From CAWDAQ01 sp963800325 (GTDB lineage Bacteria; Actinomycetota; Actinomycetes; Actinomycetales; Dermatophilaceae), in NCBI GenBank assembly GCA_963800325.1, contig CAWDAQ010000011.1:179238-243237 (forward strand): a DNA stretch of 64,000 nt, given 5' to 3'. Positions 8,395-16,962 of the stretch are shown piece by piece; within the stretch, counting starts at the first letter, position 1, and each line of letters begins with the position of its first letter. The position numbers and the translations under genes are program-made. Below the pieces are notes generated by a model. The model made no database searches, was not told where the DNA came from, and saw only the letters and a program-made list of their open reading frames with translations.

Positions 8395-8427
8395 GTTCGG
8401 CGACGACGGGCGGACGCCGTCGGGCGC

Positions 8428-8715
8428 TCAGGCGGGTCGGGGGACCGCCTGGACGACCGCGACCGCGAGCAGGAGGACGAGCACCGCGATCCGCAGCAGC
8501 CGCTCGGCCGCGCTCAGGTGCGGCCAGCCGAGCACGAGGAGCCACGCGAGGAACAGCAGGACGAGGACGGTGCACACCCAGCCCCACGGGAGCAGCGCCC
8601 CGGCGGCGATGAGCGCGAGCACCGCGAGCACGGGCACGGCTCGCGGCAGCGCCCCCAGCCGGCGCAGCAGGGGCTCGCTCGTGGTCTCCAGGCTCGTGCG
8701 GAAGCGGCTCGACAC
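8428..8715 (-). CDS. Small membrane protein (DUF6703-like)
   Basis: This 95-residue protein has a short basic N-terminus ('SSRFRTSLETTSEPLLRRL') and about three hydrophobic segments ('AVPVLAVLALIAAGALLPWG', 'TVLVLLFLAWLLVLGW', 'LRIAVLVLLLAVAVVQAV'). It resembles the short three-helix proteins annotated DUF6703 that lie next to glyS in actinobacteria; function is unknown. The GTG at 8715 is chosen because the conserved-looking part begins there; the frame is open further upstream, so the start is uncertain. It sits between the Zur operator and the divergent glyS. Confidence 0.65.
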   Translation of the reverse strand: MSSRFRTSLETTSEPLLRRLGALPRAVPVLAVLALIAAGALLPWGWVCTVLVLLFLAWLLVLGWPHLSAAERLLRIAVLVLLLAVAVVQAVPRPA

Positions 8716-8812
8716 AGTCGGCCAGCCTAGGCCACGCCGGCGCCGGCCCCGGACTCGCGGTGACCGGCTCCCCGCGGCAGGCGGCCGGTGGGTGGTCGAT
8801 ACCCTTCTGCGC

Positions 8813-10207
8813 ATGGCAGCACCGACCTCGACCGTCGACACCGTCGTCAACCTGTGCAAGCGCCGCGGCTTCGTCTTCCCCTGCGGGGAGATCTACGGCG
8901 GCACCCGCTCGGCGTGGGACTACGGGCCGCTCGGGGTGGAGCTGAAGGAGAACATCAAGCGGCAGTGGTGGCGCTCCCTGGTCACCGGGCGCGACGACAT
9001 CGTCGGGCTCGACTCCTCGATCATCCTCCCGCGCCAGGTGTGGGAGGCCTCCGGCCACGTCGAGGCGTTCGTCGACCCGCTCGTCGAGTGCCGCTCGTGC
9101 CACAAGCGGTTCCGCGCCGACCACCTCCAGGAGGCGTACGCCGAGAAGAAGGGGATCGAGGACCCCGACTCGGTGCCTCTGGAGAAGGTCGCGTGCAGCA
9201 ACTGCGGCACGAAGGGGGAGTGGACCGACCCCAAGCAGTTCAACGGGCTGCTGCGCACCCACCTCGGCGTCACCGAGGACGAGACCGGGCTGCACTACCT
9301 GCGCCCGGAGACCGCCCAGGGCATCTTCGTCAACTTCGCCAACGTCATGCAGGCGGCCCGGAAGAAGCCGCCGTTCGGGATCGCGCAGACCGGCAAGTCG
9401 TTCCGCAACGAGATCACCCCCGGCAACTTCATCTTCCGCACCCGCGAGTTCGAGCAGATGGAGATGGAGTTCTTCGTCGAGCCCGGCACCGACGAGGACT
9501 GGCACCGGTACTGGATCGAGGAGCGGATGGCCTGGTACACCGACCTCGGCATCGCCCCCGAGAACCTCCGGCTCTACGAGCACCCGCAGGAGAAGCTCAG
9601 CCACTACTCCAAGCGGACCGTCGACGTCGAGTACCGGTTCCGGTTCGCCGGCAGCGAGTGGGGCGAGCTCGAGGGGATCGCGAACCGGACCGACTTCGAC
9701 CTCACCACGCACGCGAAGCACTCCGGGGCCGACCTCAGCTTCTTCGACCAGACGAGCGGGGAGCGCTACACCCCGTACGTCATCGAGCCGGCGGCGGGCC
9801 TGTCCCGCTCGCTGATGACGTTCCTCGTCGATGCCTACTCCGAGGACGAGGCGCCCAACACCAAGGGCGGGGTCGACAAGCGGGTCCTCCTGCGCCTGGA
9901 CCACCGGCTCGCCCCGGTCAAGGCGGCCGTGCTCCCGCTCTCGCGCAACGCCGACCTCACGCCGAAGGCGAGGGACCTCGCCGCCCGCCTGCGCCGCAGC
10001 TGGAACGTCGACTTCGACGACGCCGGCGCCATCGGCCGCCGCTACCGCCGCCAGGACGAGATCGGCACCCCGTTCTGCCTCACCGTCGACTTCGACACCC
10101 TCGAGGACCAGGCCGTCACCGTGCGGGCCCGGGACACGATGAGCCAGGAGCGGGTCGCCCTCGACCAGGTCGAGACCTACCTCGCGAGCCGCCTGCTCGG
10201 GTGCTGA
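8813..10207 (+). CDS. glyS: Glycyl-tRNA synthetase (dimeric class II type)
   Basis: The 464-residue enzyme charges tRNA-Gly. It begins with the GlyRS block 'LCKRRGFVFPCGEIYGG', has CRSC and CSNC cysteine pairs in an insertion, class II motif 2 as 'FRNEITPGNFIFRTREFEQ', and motif 3 as 'AAGLSRSLMTFL'. The C-terminal anticodon-binding domain is present ('LARRLRRSWNVD'-like region), so it is full length for the alpha2 type. A -10-like TACCCT at 8800-8805 lies seven bases before the ATG with no ribosome site between, so the message is probably leaderless. Confidence 0.95.
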   Translation: MAAPTSTVDTVVNLCKRRGFVFPCGEIYGGTRSAWDYGPLGVELKENIKRQWWRSLVTGRDDIVGLDSSIILPRQVWEASGHVEAFVDPLVECRSCHKRFRADHLQEAYAEKKGIEDPDSVPLEKVACSNCGTKGEWTDPKQFNGLLRTHLGVTEDETGLHYLRPETAQGIFVNFANVMQAARKKPPFGIAQTGKSFRNEITPGNFIFRTREFEQMEMEFFVEPGTDEDWHRYWIEERMAWYTDLGIAPENLRLYEHPQEKLSHYSKRTVDVEYRFRFAGSEWGELEGIANRTDFDLTTHAKHSGADLSFFDQTSGERYTPYVIEPAAGLSRSLMTFLVDAYSEDEAPNTKGGVDKRVLLRLDHRLAPVKAAVLPLSRNADLTPKARDLAARLRRSWNVDFDDAGAIGRRYRRQDEIGTPFCLTVDFDTLEDQAVTVRARDTMSQERVALDQVETYLASRLLGC

Positions 10208-10284
10208 GCCGTGACAGCCGTCACGGACTCGGCGGTGACGCACGCCATCGGCCCCCGGCACCGGCGGCGGGGGAGGATGCACCG

Positions 10285-11235
10285 GTGACCCAGACCGCCG
10301 CCCACCCGTCCGCGGCCGCCGGCCCGGGGCCGGACGTGCCCGCGGTGGCGCTGTCCGGGGTGCGCAAGTCCTTCGGGAGCGTCGAGGCCGTCCGGGGGAT
10401 CGACCTCGAGGTCGGCCAGGGCGAGGTCGTCGCCGTCCTCGGCCCGAACGGGGCGGGCAAGACGTCGACGATCGACATGGTCCTCGGCCTGTCGGCCCCG
10501 AGCGCGGGGACCGTCGAGGTGCTCGGCGCCCGTCCGCACGACGCGGTCCGCCACGGCCTCGTCGCCGCCGTCATGCAGAGCGGCGGCCTGCTGAAGGACC
10601 TCACGGTCGCCGAGACCGTCGCCCTGACCGGCAGCCTGTTCACCCGGGCCCGGCCGGTGGCCGAGGTGCTCGAGCGCGCCGGGATCGACGACATCGCCGG
10701 GCGGGCGGTCGGCAAGTGCTCCGGCGGGGAGCAGCAGCGGCTGCGGTTCGCGATGGCCCTGCTCCCCGACCCGGCCCTGCTCGTGCTCGACGAGCCGACG
10801 ACCGGCATGGACGTCGCCGCGCGGCGGGCCTTCTGGGGCGCCATCCGCGAGGACGCGGCGAGCGGGCGCACGATCCTCTTCGCGACCCACTACCTCGAGG
10901 AGGCCGACGCCTACGCCGACCGGGTCGTCCTCGTCCGCGGCGGGGAGGTCGTCGCCGACGGCACCGCCGCCGAGGTCAAGGCGCTCGCGTCCGGCCGGAC
11001 CCTGCGCTGCACCCTGCCCGGGGCCGACGAGGCGAGCCTCGCCCGGGTCCCCGGGGTCGAGGCGGTCGAGGTCCGCGGCGACAGCGTCCTGATCCACTCC
11101 TCCGACACCGACTCCGTCGCCCGCCACCTGCTCACGACGACCCCGGCGCGCGACCTCGAGATCGTCGCCCGCGGCCTCGAGGAGGCCTTCGTCGCCCTCA
11201 CCGGCGAGGGCGGGCGCCCGGGGGCCGGGGCATGA
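10285..11235 (+). CDS. ABC transporter ATP-binding protein (drug/lipid exporter type)
   Basis: The 316-residue ATPase has Walker A 'GPNGAGKTST', signature 'CSGGEQQR', Walker B 'LLVLDEPTTGMD' and switch 'FATHYLEEAD', the pattern of DrrA/CcmA-type exporters. GTG 10285 follows GGGAGGA at 10271-10277. Its stop overlaps the ATG of the permease as ATGA. With the following permease, kinase and regulator it forms a four-gene operon of the type in which a DesK- or LiaS-like system controls its own exporter. The substrate is unknown. Confidence 0.9.
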   Translation: MTQTAAHPSAAAGPGPDVPAVALSGVRKSFGSVEAVRGIDLEVGQGEVVAVLGPNGAGKTSTIDMVLGLSAPSAGTVEVLGARPHDAVRHGLVAAVMQSGGLLKDLTVAETVALTGSLFTRARPVAEVLERAGIDDIAGRAVGKCSGGEQQRLRFAMALLPDPALLVLDEPTTGMDVAARRAFWGAIREDAASGRTILFATHYLEEADAYADRVVLVRGGEVVADGTAAEVKALASGRTLRCTLPGADEASLARVPGVEAVEVRGDSVLIHSSDTDSVARHLLTTTPARDLEIVARGLEEAFVALTGEGGRPGAGA

Positions 11236-12014
11236 CCGCCGCGGACCTCGCGGGACGCTCGGTTCCCCGGTGGGGCGGGCTCAACCCCACCCTCGTGCGG
11301 ATCGAGCTGCGCCGGATGGTGCGCAACCGGCGCACCGTCGTGTTCACCTTCGTCATGCCCGTCGTGTTCTTCCTCCTGTTCGGGACCAACGACGCCTACG
11401 CGGGCGAGAGCGCCGGGGACCACGGCAACGTCGCGGCCTACATCATGGTGAGCATGGCCCTCTACGGGGCGATGATCGCGACGACGAGCGGCGGCGCGAT
11501 GGTCTCGGTCGAGCGGGCCGCCGGGTGGAGCCGGCAGCTGCGGCTCACCCCGCTCACCGCGGGCGCCTACGTCGGCGTCAAGATCGGGATCGCGATGCTC
11601 CTCGGGCTCGCCGCGGCGCTCGCGGTCAACGTCGCCGCCCTGTTCACCCGCGCCGACATGCCCGCCGGGCGCTGGCTGGCCTGCCTGCTGCTCGCGTGGC
11701 TGCTCTCGGGGGTGTTCGCCGCGTTCGGGCTGTTCATGGGGTACCTGCTGCCGAGCGAGAACGTCATGCAGGTACTCGGCCCGGCCCTCGCCGTGCTCGC
11801 GTTCGGCGGCGGGCTGTTCGTCCCCATCGAGGACGGCACCCTCTGGGCGAGCATCGCGACGTGGACGCCGATGTACGGCGTCAGCGACCTCGCCCACCTG
11901 CCGCTGACCGGCGGCGAGCTGCACGCGACGTCCGTGGTCAACGTGCTCGCCTGGGCGGCGCTGTTCGTCGTGGGGGCCGCGTGGCGGTACCGGCGGGACA
12001 CCGCCCGCGGGTGA
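11232..12014 (+). CDS. ABC transporter permease (ABC-2 type)
   Basis: This 260-residue membrane subunit has about six hydrophobic segments, beginning with 'TVVFTFVMPVVFFLLFG' after a basic stretch 'RIELRRMVRNRR', the usual ABC-2 layout. A central region 'SVERAAGWSRQLRLTPL' is characteristic of DrrB-like permeases. It pairs with the preceding ATPase through a 4-base overlap and is followed after 26 bases by the sensor kinase. An export role is inferred; the cargo is not. Confidence 0.88.
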   Translation: MTAADLAGRSVPRWGGLNPTLVRIELRRMVRNRRTVVFTFVMPVVFFLLFGTNDAYAGESAGDHGNVAAYIMVSMALYGAMIATTSGGAMVSVERAAGWSRQLRLTPLTAGAYVGVKIGIAMLLGLAAALAVNVAALFTRADMPAGRWLACLLLAWLLSGVFAAFGLFMGYLLPSENVMQVLGPALAVLAFGGGLFVPIEDGTLWASIATWTPMYGVSDLAHLPLTGGELHATSVVNVLAWAALFVVGAAWRYRRDTARG

Positions 12015-12040
12015 GCGTCCCGCCTCCTACGCTGGGGAGC

Positions 12041-13297
12041 ATGACGCGGACGTGGCTGGGACGAGCCGGCCGGAAGGCGCTCACGCTCGGCGGGGCCGCC
12101 GACACCCTCGGCCACCTCGAGGTCCCCGACGAGCGCGAGCCCGGACCGTTCTCCGGCCTGTTCGGGGTCTTCCTCGTCGGCATCTGGCTGGTCTACCTCG
12201 CCGACCCGGTCGTGCGGGCCTGGCACAACCGCGACGAGACCCCGGGCGACCTCGCCCTGGTCTCGCTCGTCGCGTTCGCCGTGCTCTACCTGCTCCACTT
12301 CTGGTGGCAGCGGCGGACGACGTGGGGGACCCGCCCCGCCGGGGGCTCCCGGATCGTGACGAGCCGGCTGTCGCTGCTGCGGTGGCTCGGGCTCGCCGTC
12401 CTCGCCGCGGTCGCGACGGCCGTCGTCGGCCAGGACGCGGCCACGACGTGGGTCTTCCTCGCCGTCGCGGGGCTGTGGACGTTCCGGGTCCCCGTCGGGC
12501 ACCTCGTCAGCGTCCTGCTCGTCGTGCTCTACGAGGTCCTCTCGCTGCACATCACGACGTGGCACCACGACGCCGGGGTGAGCTTCGCGATCGTCCTCGC
12601 GGTCAGCGCCGTCACGGGCGGCATGGTCGCCGGCCAGCGGCAGCGCGCGCTCGCCGAGGCCCGTCGCGAGAACGCACGCCTCGCGCTGCAGGAGGAGCGC
12701 AACCGGATGGCCCGGGACGTCCACGACATCCTCGGCCACAGCCTCACCGTCATCACCGTCAAGGCCGAGCTCGCCTCCCGGCTCATCGAGGTCGACCCCG
12801 AGCGCGCCCGTGGCGAGGTCGCCGACCTCGAGCGGCTCTCGCGGGACGCGCTCGCCGACGTCCGGCGCGCCGTCGAGGGCTACCGGGAGATCTCACTGTC
12901 CGGCGAGCTCGCCCGCGCCCGGGAGGCCCTCGCCGCCGCGCGGGTCACCGCCGAGCTGCCGTCCTCGACCGACGAGGTCCCCCGGGACCTGCGCGAGCTG
13001 TGCGCGTGGACGATCCGGGAAGGCGTCACCAACGTGATCCGGCACAGCGGCGCGACCCACTGCGTCATCGCCCTGGGCGCCACCGGGGTGACGGTCACCG
13101 ACGACGGCCGCGCGACCCCCGACGGCGGGGTCGTGCTCGGCGCCGGCCACGGGCTCGTCGGGCTGCGCGAGCGGGCCACCGCGGCCGGGGCGGTCGTGCG
13201 GGCCCGGGCCCTGACCCCGCACGGGTTCGAGCTCGCGGCCCTCCTGCCCGCCGCGCGCGACGGCGCCGGCGCCCTGACCGAGGAGGCCCGCACGTGA
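12041..13297 (+). CDS. Sensor histidine kinase, NarL-partner (HisKA_3) family
   Basis: The 418-residue protein has a membrane-embedded N-terminal half with about five hydrophobic helices and no large external domain, a coiled linker 'RQRALAEARRENARLALQEE', the HisKA_3 phospho-acceptor box 'RMARDVHDILGHSLTV' (His228), and a compact ATPase domain ('REGVTNVIRHSGA', 'DDGR', 'GHGLVGLRER'). This is the DesK/LiaS layout, in which the membrane part senses membrane state or a bound drug. It is coupled to its response regulator by a 4-base overlap. Confidence 0.92.
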   Translation: MTRTWLGRAGRKALTLGGAADTLGHLEVPDEREPGPFSGLFGVFLVGIWLVYLADPVVRAWHNRDETPGDLALVSLVAFAVLYLLHFWWQRRTTWGTRPAGGSRIVTSRLSLLRWLGLAVLAAVATAVVGQDAATTWVFLAVAGLWTFRVPVGHLVSVLLVVLYEVLSLHITTWHHDAGVSFAIVLAVSAVTGGMVAGQRQRALAEARRENARLALQEERNRMARDVHDILGHSLTVITVKAELASRLIEVDPERARGEVADLERLSRDALADVRRAVEGYREISLSGELARAREALAAARVTAELPSSTDEVPRDLRELCAWTIREGVTNVIRHSGATHCVIALGATGVTVTDDGRATPDGGVVLGAGHGLVGLRERATAAGAVVRARALTPHGFELAALLPAARDGAGALTEEART

Positions 13298-13902
13298 CGA
13301 TCCGGGTGATGCTCGCCGACGACCAGGCGCTCGTGCGGGGCGCGCTGGCCGCGCTGCTCGACCTCGAGGAGGACCTCACCGTCGTCGGCGAGGTCTCCCA
13401 CGGCGCCGAGGTCGTCGACGCCGCGGCGCGCACCGAGCCCGACGTCGTCCTCATGGACGTCGAGATGCCCGGGGTGGACGGCATCGAGGCCACGGCGCGC
13501 CTCACCGCTGCCCGTCCCGGGGTCCGGGTGCTCATCGTGACCACCTTCGGCCGGCCCGGCTACCTGCGGCGGGCGATCCAGGCCGGCGCGGCCGGGTTCG
13601 TCGTCAAGGACACCCCGGCGCGGCAGCTCGCGGACGCGGTCCGCCGGGTCCACTCCGGGCTGCGCGTCGTCGACCCCGCTCTGGCCACGGACAGCCTGCT
13701 CGCGGGCGAGTCCCCGCTGACCGGCCGCGAGGTCGACGTGCTGCGCGCGGCCGCCGGCGGGGCGACGGTCGCGGCCATCGCCGGCGGGCTGCACCTGTCC
13801 GAGGGGACGGTGCGCAACTACCTGTCCTCGGCCATCGGCAAGACGAACAGCTCGACCCGCGCCGAGGCCGTCCGGGTGGCCGACGACAACGGCTGGCTCT
13901 GA
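13294..13902 (+). CDS. Response regulator, NarL/LuxR family
   Basis: This 202-residue regulator has a receiver domain with phospho-acceptor Asp55 in 'VVLMDVEMPGVDG', conserved Lys in 'FVVKDTPARQL', and a LuxR-type helix-turn-helix near the end ('LTGREVDVLRAAAGG', 'GTVRNYLSSAIGKT'). AGGAGG lies at 13281-13286 ahead of the GTG start, which overlaps the kinase stop. It most likely controls the exporter encoded just upstream. The phosphorylation and binding sites are predicted from family positions. Confidence 0.93.
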   Translation: MTIRVMLADDQALVRGALAALLDLEEDLTVVGEVSHGAEVVDAAARTEPDVVLMDVEMPGVDGIEATARLTAARPGVRVLIVTTFGRPGYLRRAIQAGAAGFVVKDTPARQLADAVRRVHSGLRVVDPALATDSLLAGESPLTGREVDVLRAAAGGATVAAIAGGLHLSEGTVRNYLSSAIGKTNSSTRAEAVRVADDNGWL

Positions 13903-13926
13903 GCCGCGCGCCCGGGAGGTCGGCGG

Positions 13927-14760
13927 TCAGGGGGTGGGACCGGTCGCCACCGGGCGGGAGGGGTCGGCGACCCACTCGCTCCACGAGCCGACGTAGACCG
14001 CCGGCACGAGGCGGTCGATCCCGGCGGCATCGAGGGCGAGGACGGTGTGCATCGCCGTGACCCCGGAGCCGCACATCGTCGCGACCGCGGCACCGGGGCG
14101 GACCCCGCGGTCGGCGAAGTACGCCGCGAGCTCCGCGGCGGGGAGGAACGTGCCGTCCTCGCGCAGGTAGTCGGTCATCGGGGCGTTGACCGCCCCGGGG
14201 ACGTGGCCCGCGACCGGGTCGACGGGCTCGGCCGCCCCCGCGTAGCGCTCGGCGGAACGGGAGTCGAGCAGCACCCCGGAGGCGGCGGCCGCGGCGGCCC
14301 CCGCGGGGTCGAGGACGGGGAGCCGGCCGGGCCGTGCCGTCGCGGTGCCCTCGCCGGGGACGGGTACCTGCGTGGTCAACGGGAGCCCCGCGGCCTCCCA
14401 CGCGGCCACCCCGCCGTCGAGGACCCGGACGTCGGCGCACCCGGCCCAGCGCAGCAGCCACCACGCGCGGGCCGAGGCCTGCGAGGTCCTCGCGTCGAGC
14501 ACGACGACGGTGCTGTCGTCGTCGATGCCGCACCGGTGCAGCACCGCCTGCAGCGACGCCACGCTCGGCATCGGGTGACGACCCCGGGGGCCCGGCGGGC
14601 CGGCGAGCTCGGCGTCGAGGTCGACGAAGTGGGCGCCCGGAAGGTGTCCGCGCAGGTACTCCTCCCGCCCGGGCGGGCCGGTCAGCGACCACCGCACGTC
14701 GACGAGGACGACCTCGCCGAGCCGGGCGAACAGCTCGTCGACACCGATGAGTGCGCTCAT
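13927..14760 (-). CDS. sseA: Thiosulfate/3-mercaptopyruvate sulfurtransferase
   Basis: The 277-residue protein has two rhodanese domains. The N-terminal, inactive one contains 'VVLVDVRWSLTGPPGREEYL' and 'LPGAHFVDLDAELAGPPG'. The C-terminal one carries the catalytic loop 'MCGSGVTA', with the cysteine that accepts sulfur; a CG[S/T]GVTA loop suits mercaptopyruvate sulfurtransferase better than rhodanese. It may serve sulfur transfer or cyanide/thiol detoxification. It converges on the response regulator gene and diverges from the dihydrouridine synthase gene with a 96-base gap. Confidence 0.9.
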   Translation of the reverse strand: MSALIGVDELFARLGEVVLVDVRWSLTGPPGREEYLRGHLPGAHFVDLDAELAGPPGPRGRHPMPSVASLQAVLHRCGIDDDSTVVVLDARTSQASARAWWLLRWAGCADVRVLDGGVAAWEAAGLPLTTQVPVPGEGTATARPGRLPVLDPAGAAAAAASGVLLDSRSAERYAGAAEPVDPVAGHVPGAVNAPMTDYLREDGTFLPAAELAAYFADRGVRPGAAVATMCGSGVTAMHTVLALDAAGIDRLVPAVYVGSWSEWVADPSRPVATGPTP

Positions 14761-14856
14761 GCGCGCCAGTCCACCACGCGGAGGCGGTGGGAGCGCACCC
14801 GGCGCCCGACCCGACGCGCGACCCCCGGCGGGGACGGGTGCGACACTGGCCGTGCC

Positions 14857-16119
14857 ATGACGACGACCACCGAGACGCCCGTGACCGGACCGGACCGCGC
14901 CCACGGCCCCGACGCCGCCGACGACGCCGGCGCCGCGCCGGCCCCGGTGCTGCCGCCGCTGCGGATCGGCCGGCACACCATCACCTCGCCGGTCGTGCTC
15001 GCCCCGATGGCGGGGATCACGAACCGGGCCTTCCGCCGGCTCTGTCGGCAGTACGGCACCGCGGGGCAGCCCGGGAGCGGCGCGAGCAGCCTCTACGTCG
15101 CCGAGATGGTCACCTCCCGGGCCCTGGTCGAGCGGAACCCGGAGTCGATGCGGCTCATCGGCCACGACGAGGACGAGTCCCCCCGATCGGTCCAGCTCTA
15201 CGGCGTCGACCCGGCCACCGTCGGCGCGGCGGTGCGGCTGCTCGTCAGCGAGGACCGGGCCGACCACGTCGACCTCAACTTCGGCTGCCCCGTGCCCAAG
15301 GTCACGCGCAAGGGCGGGGGGGCGGCGCTGCCGTGGAAGCGCGACCTGTTCAGGGCCATCGTCGCCGCCGCGGTCCGCGAGGCCGGCCCCGCGGGGGTCC
15401 CGGTCACCGTGAAGATGCGCGTCGGCGTCGACGCGGAGCACCACACCCACCTCGACGCCGGCCGGATCGCCGAGGCCGAGGGCGCGGCCGCCGTCGCGCT
15501 CCACGGCCGGACCGCCGCCCAGGCCTACTCCGGGCAGGCGGACTGGACCGAGATCGCCCGGCTGAAGGAGACCGTGACGACGATCCCGGTGCTCGGCAAC
15601 GGGGACATCTGGTCGGCCGAGGACGCGCTCGCCATGGTCGAGCAGACCGGCTGCGACGGGGTGGTCGTCGGCCGGGGCTGCCTCGGCCGGCCCTGGCTGT
15701 TCACCGACCTCGCCGCCGCGTTCGCCGGCCGGACCGAGCGGGTCCGGCCCCGGCTCGGTGACGTCACCGCGACGATGCGCCGCCACACCGAGTACCTCGT
15801 CGAGTTCTACGACGGCGACGAGCTGCGCGCCTGCCGCGACATCCGCAAGCACATCGCCTGGTACCTCAAGGGGTTCCCCGCCGGGTCGAGCGTCCGCAAC
15901 CGGCTCGCCCTCGTCGACAGCCTCGCCGCCCTCGACGAGCTCATCGCGACGACCGACCCCGACCTCCCCTGGCCGGGGGAGCCCTCGGAGGGGCCCCGCG
16001 GCCGGGCCGGGTCCCCGCGGCGGGTCGCGCTGCCGGAGAGCTGGCTGGACTCACCCCTGCTCGACGCCGACCAGCGCGCGGTCGTCGCCGAGGCCGAGCT
16101 CTCGGTCTCGGGGGGCTGA
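14857..16119 (+). CDS. tRNA-dihydrouridine synthase (DusB-like)
   Basis: The FMN enzyme reduces uridine to dihydrouridine in the tRNA D-loop. The barrel contains 'SPVVLAPMAGITNRAFRR', the catalytic cysteine block 'LNFGCPVPKVTRKGGG', 'VTVKMRVG', 'ALHGRTAAQAYSGQADW' and the FMN phosphate site 'GVVVGRGCLGRPWLF'. The protein is 420 residues, with an N-terminal disordered extension of about 35 residues rich in Pro, Asp and Ala. An actinobacterial DusB-type role is likely; the exact tRNA position is not determined by sequence alone. The next gene follows after 3 bases. Confidence 0.92.
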   Translation: MTTTTETPVTGPDRAHGPDAADDAGAAPAPVLPPLRIGRHTITSPVVLAPMAGITNRAFRRLCRQYGTAGQPGSGASSLYVAEMVTSRALVERNPESMRLIGHDEDESPRSVQLYGVDPATVGAAVRLLVSEDRADHVDLNFGCPVPKVTRKGGGAALPWKRDLFRAIVAAAVREAGPAGVPVTVKMRVGVDAEHHTHLDAGRIAEAEGAAAVALHGRTAAQAYSGQADWTEIARLKETVTTIPVLGNGDIWSAEDALAMVEQTGCDGVVVGRGCLGRPWLFTDLAAAFAGRTERVRPRLGDVTATMRRHTEYLVEFYDGDELRACRDIRKHIAWYLKGFPAGSSVRNRLALVDSLAALDELIATTDPDLPWPGEPSEGPRGRAGSPRRVALPESWLDSPLLDADQRAVVAEAELSVSGG

Positions 16120-16122
16120 GGC

Positions 16123-16788
16123 GTGGCCGGGACGCCGGGGGGCACGCCGGACCGTCCCGCGCTGTTCTTCTCCGGCCCCGAGGAGTTCCGGGCCTGGCTC
16201 CAGGAGCACCACGACCGCGCCGACGAGCTGTGGATGGGGCTGTACAAGAAGCACGTCGAGGGCCGCGGCCTGGTCTGGGAGCAGGCCGTCCGGGAGGCGC
16301 TCTGCTTCGGGTGGATCGACTCCAAGGTCCAGCGCATCGACGAGGACGCGGTCCGGCAGCGGTGGACACCGCGCAAGCCGGGCAGCGCGTGGAGCACGGT
16401 CAACGTCGCCGCCGTCGAAGAGCTCGTGGAGCAGGGACGGATGCACCCCGCGGGGCTGGCCGCGTTCGAGCGTCGCCGCCCCGACCGGCAGGGCATCTAC
16501 AGCTACGAGCAGGACGGCGAGGCCGAGCTCGACCCGGCGCACGCGCAGCGGCTGCGTGCCGACCCGGCCGCCTCGGCGTGGCTCGACGCCGCGCCCGCCT
16601 CCTACCGGCGGACCTGCCTGGCCTGGGTGGCCGCGGCCAAGCGCCCCGAGACCCGCGACCGGCGGGTGGAGCAGCTGCTCGAGGACAGCCGGCACGGCCG
16701 GCTCATCCCGCCGCAGCGCTACGGCGCCGAGCCGGCGTGGGTGCGGCGGGTCCGGGAGGCGCTCGGGATGAGGGACGCCGACGGCTGA
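16123..16788 (+). CDS. YdeI/OmpD-associated family protein
   Basis: The 221-residue protein belongs to the YdeI family: 'FFSGPEEFRAWLQEHHDRAD', 'ALCFGWIDSKVQRIDED', 'RWTPRKPGSAWSTVN' and the C-terminal 'AKRPETRDRRVEQLL' are its usual blocks. The biochemical role is unknown; in some hosts relatives affect sensitivity to antimicrobial peptides. GTG is the start, three bases after the dihydrouridine synthase stop, so the two are probably cotranscribed. Its stop codon lies inside the first unit of a 16-bp tandem repeat. Confidence 0.85.
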   Translation: MAGTPGGTPDRPALFFSGPEEFRAWLQEHHDRADELWMGLYKKHVEGRGLVWEQAVREALCFGWIDSKVQRIDEDAVRQRWTPRKPGSAWSTVNVAAVEELVEQGRMHPAGLAAFERRRPDRQGIYSYEQDGEAELDPAHAQRLRADPAASAWLDAAPASYRRTCLAWVAAAKRPETRDRRVEQLLEDSRHGRLIPPQRYGAEPAWVRRVREALGMRDADG

Positions 16789-16882
16789 GCACGCCAGGGA
16801 CCGAGCACGCCAGGGACCGAGCACGCCAGGGACCGAGCACGCCAGGGACCGAGCACGCCAGGGACCGAGCACGCCAGGGACC
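16787..16882. repeat. Six perfect 16-bp tandem repeats
   Basis: GAGCACGCCAGGGACC is repeated six times without a mismatch (starts at 16787, 16803, 16819, 16835, 16851, 16867), followed by a decayed seventh unit. The first unit shares two bases with the stop codon of the preceding gene. The unit is not a multiple of three and has no spacers, so it is a minisatellite, not a CRISPR array. Confidence 0.97.
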
Positions 16883-16949
16883 GAGGGTGCCCAGGACGAG
16901 GACGTCGAGGGCTGAGGACGGTGCCGGGCGGCGCGTCGGGGCCCGGGCC

Positions 16950-16962
16950 TAGTCTCGCCCTG
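16950..16962 (+). promoter_or_regulatory. -10 box of a leaderless dgt transcript
   Basis: TAGTCT at 16950-16955 is followed by six bases and then the GTG start of dgt, so transcription would begin at or next to the start codon. No ribosome binding site is present. The same TAGnCT box occurs before dnaG (18249-18254) and at 62751-62756. Confidence 0.5.

Noticed and set aside
16787..16882. Possible CRISPR array
   Set aside because: Units are contiguous 16-mers without spacers and no cas gene is nearby, so it is a simple tandem repeat.
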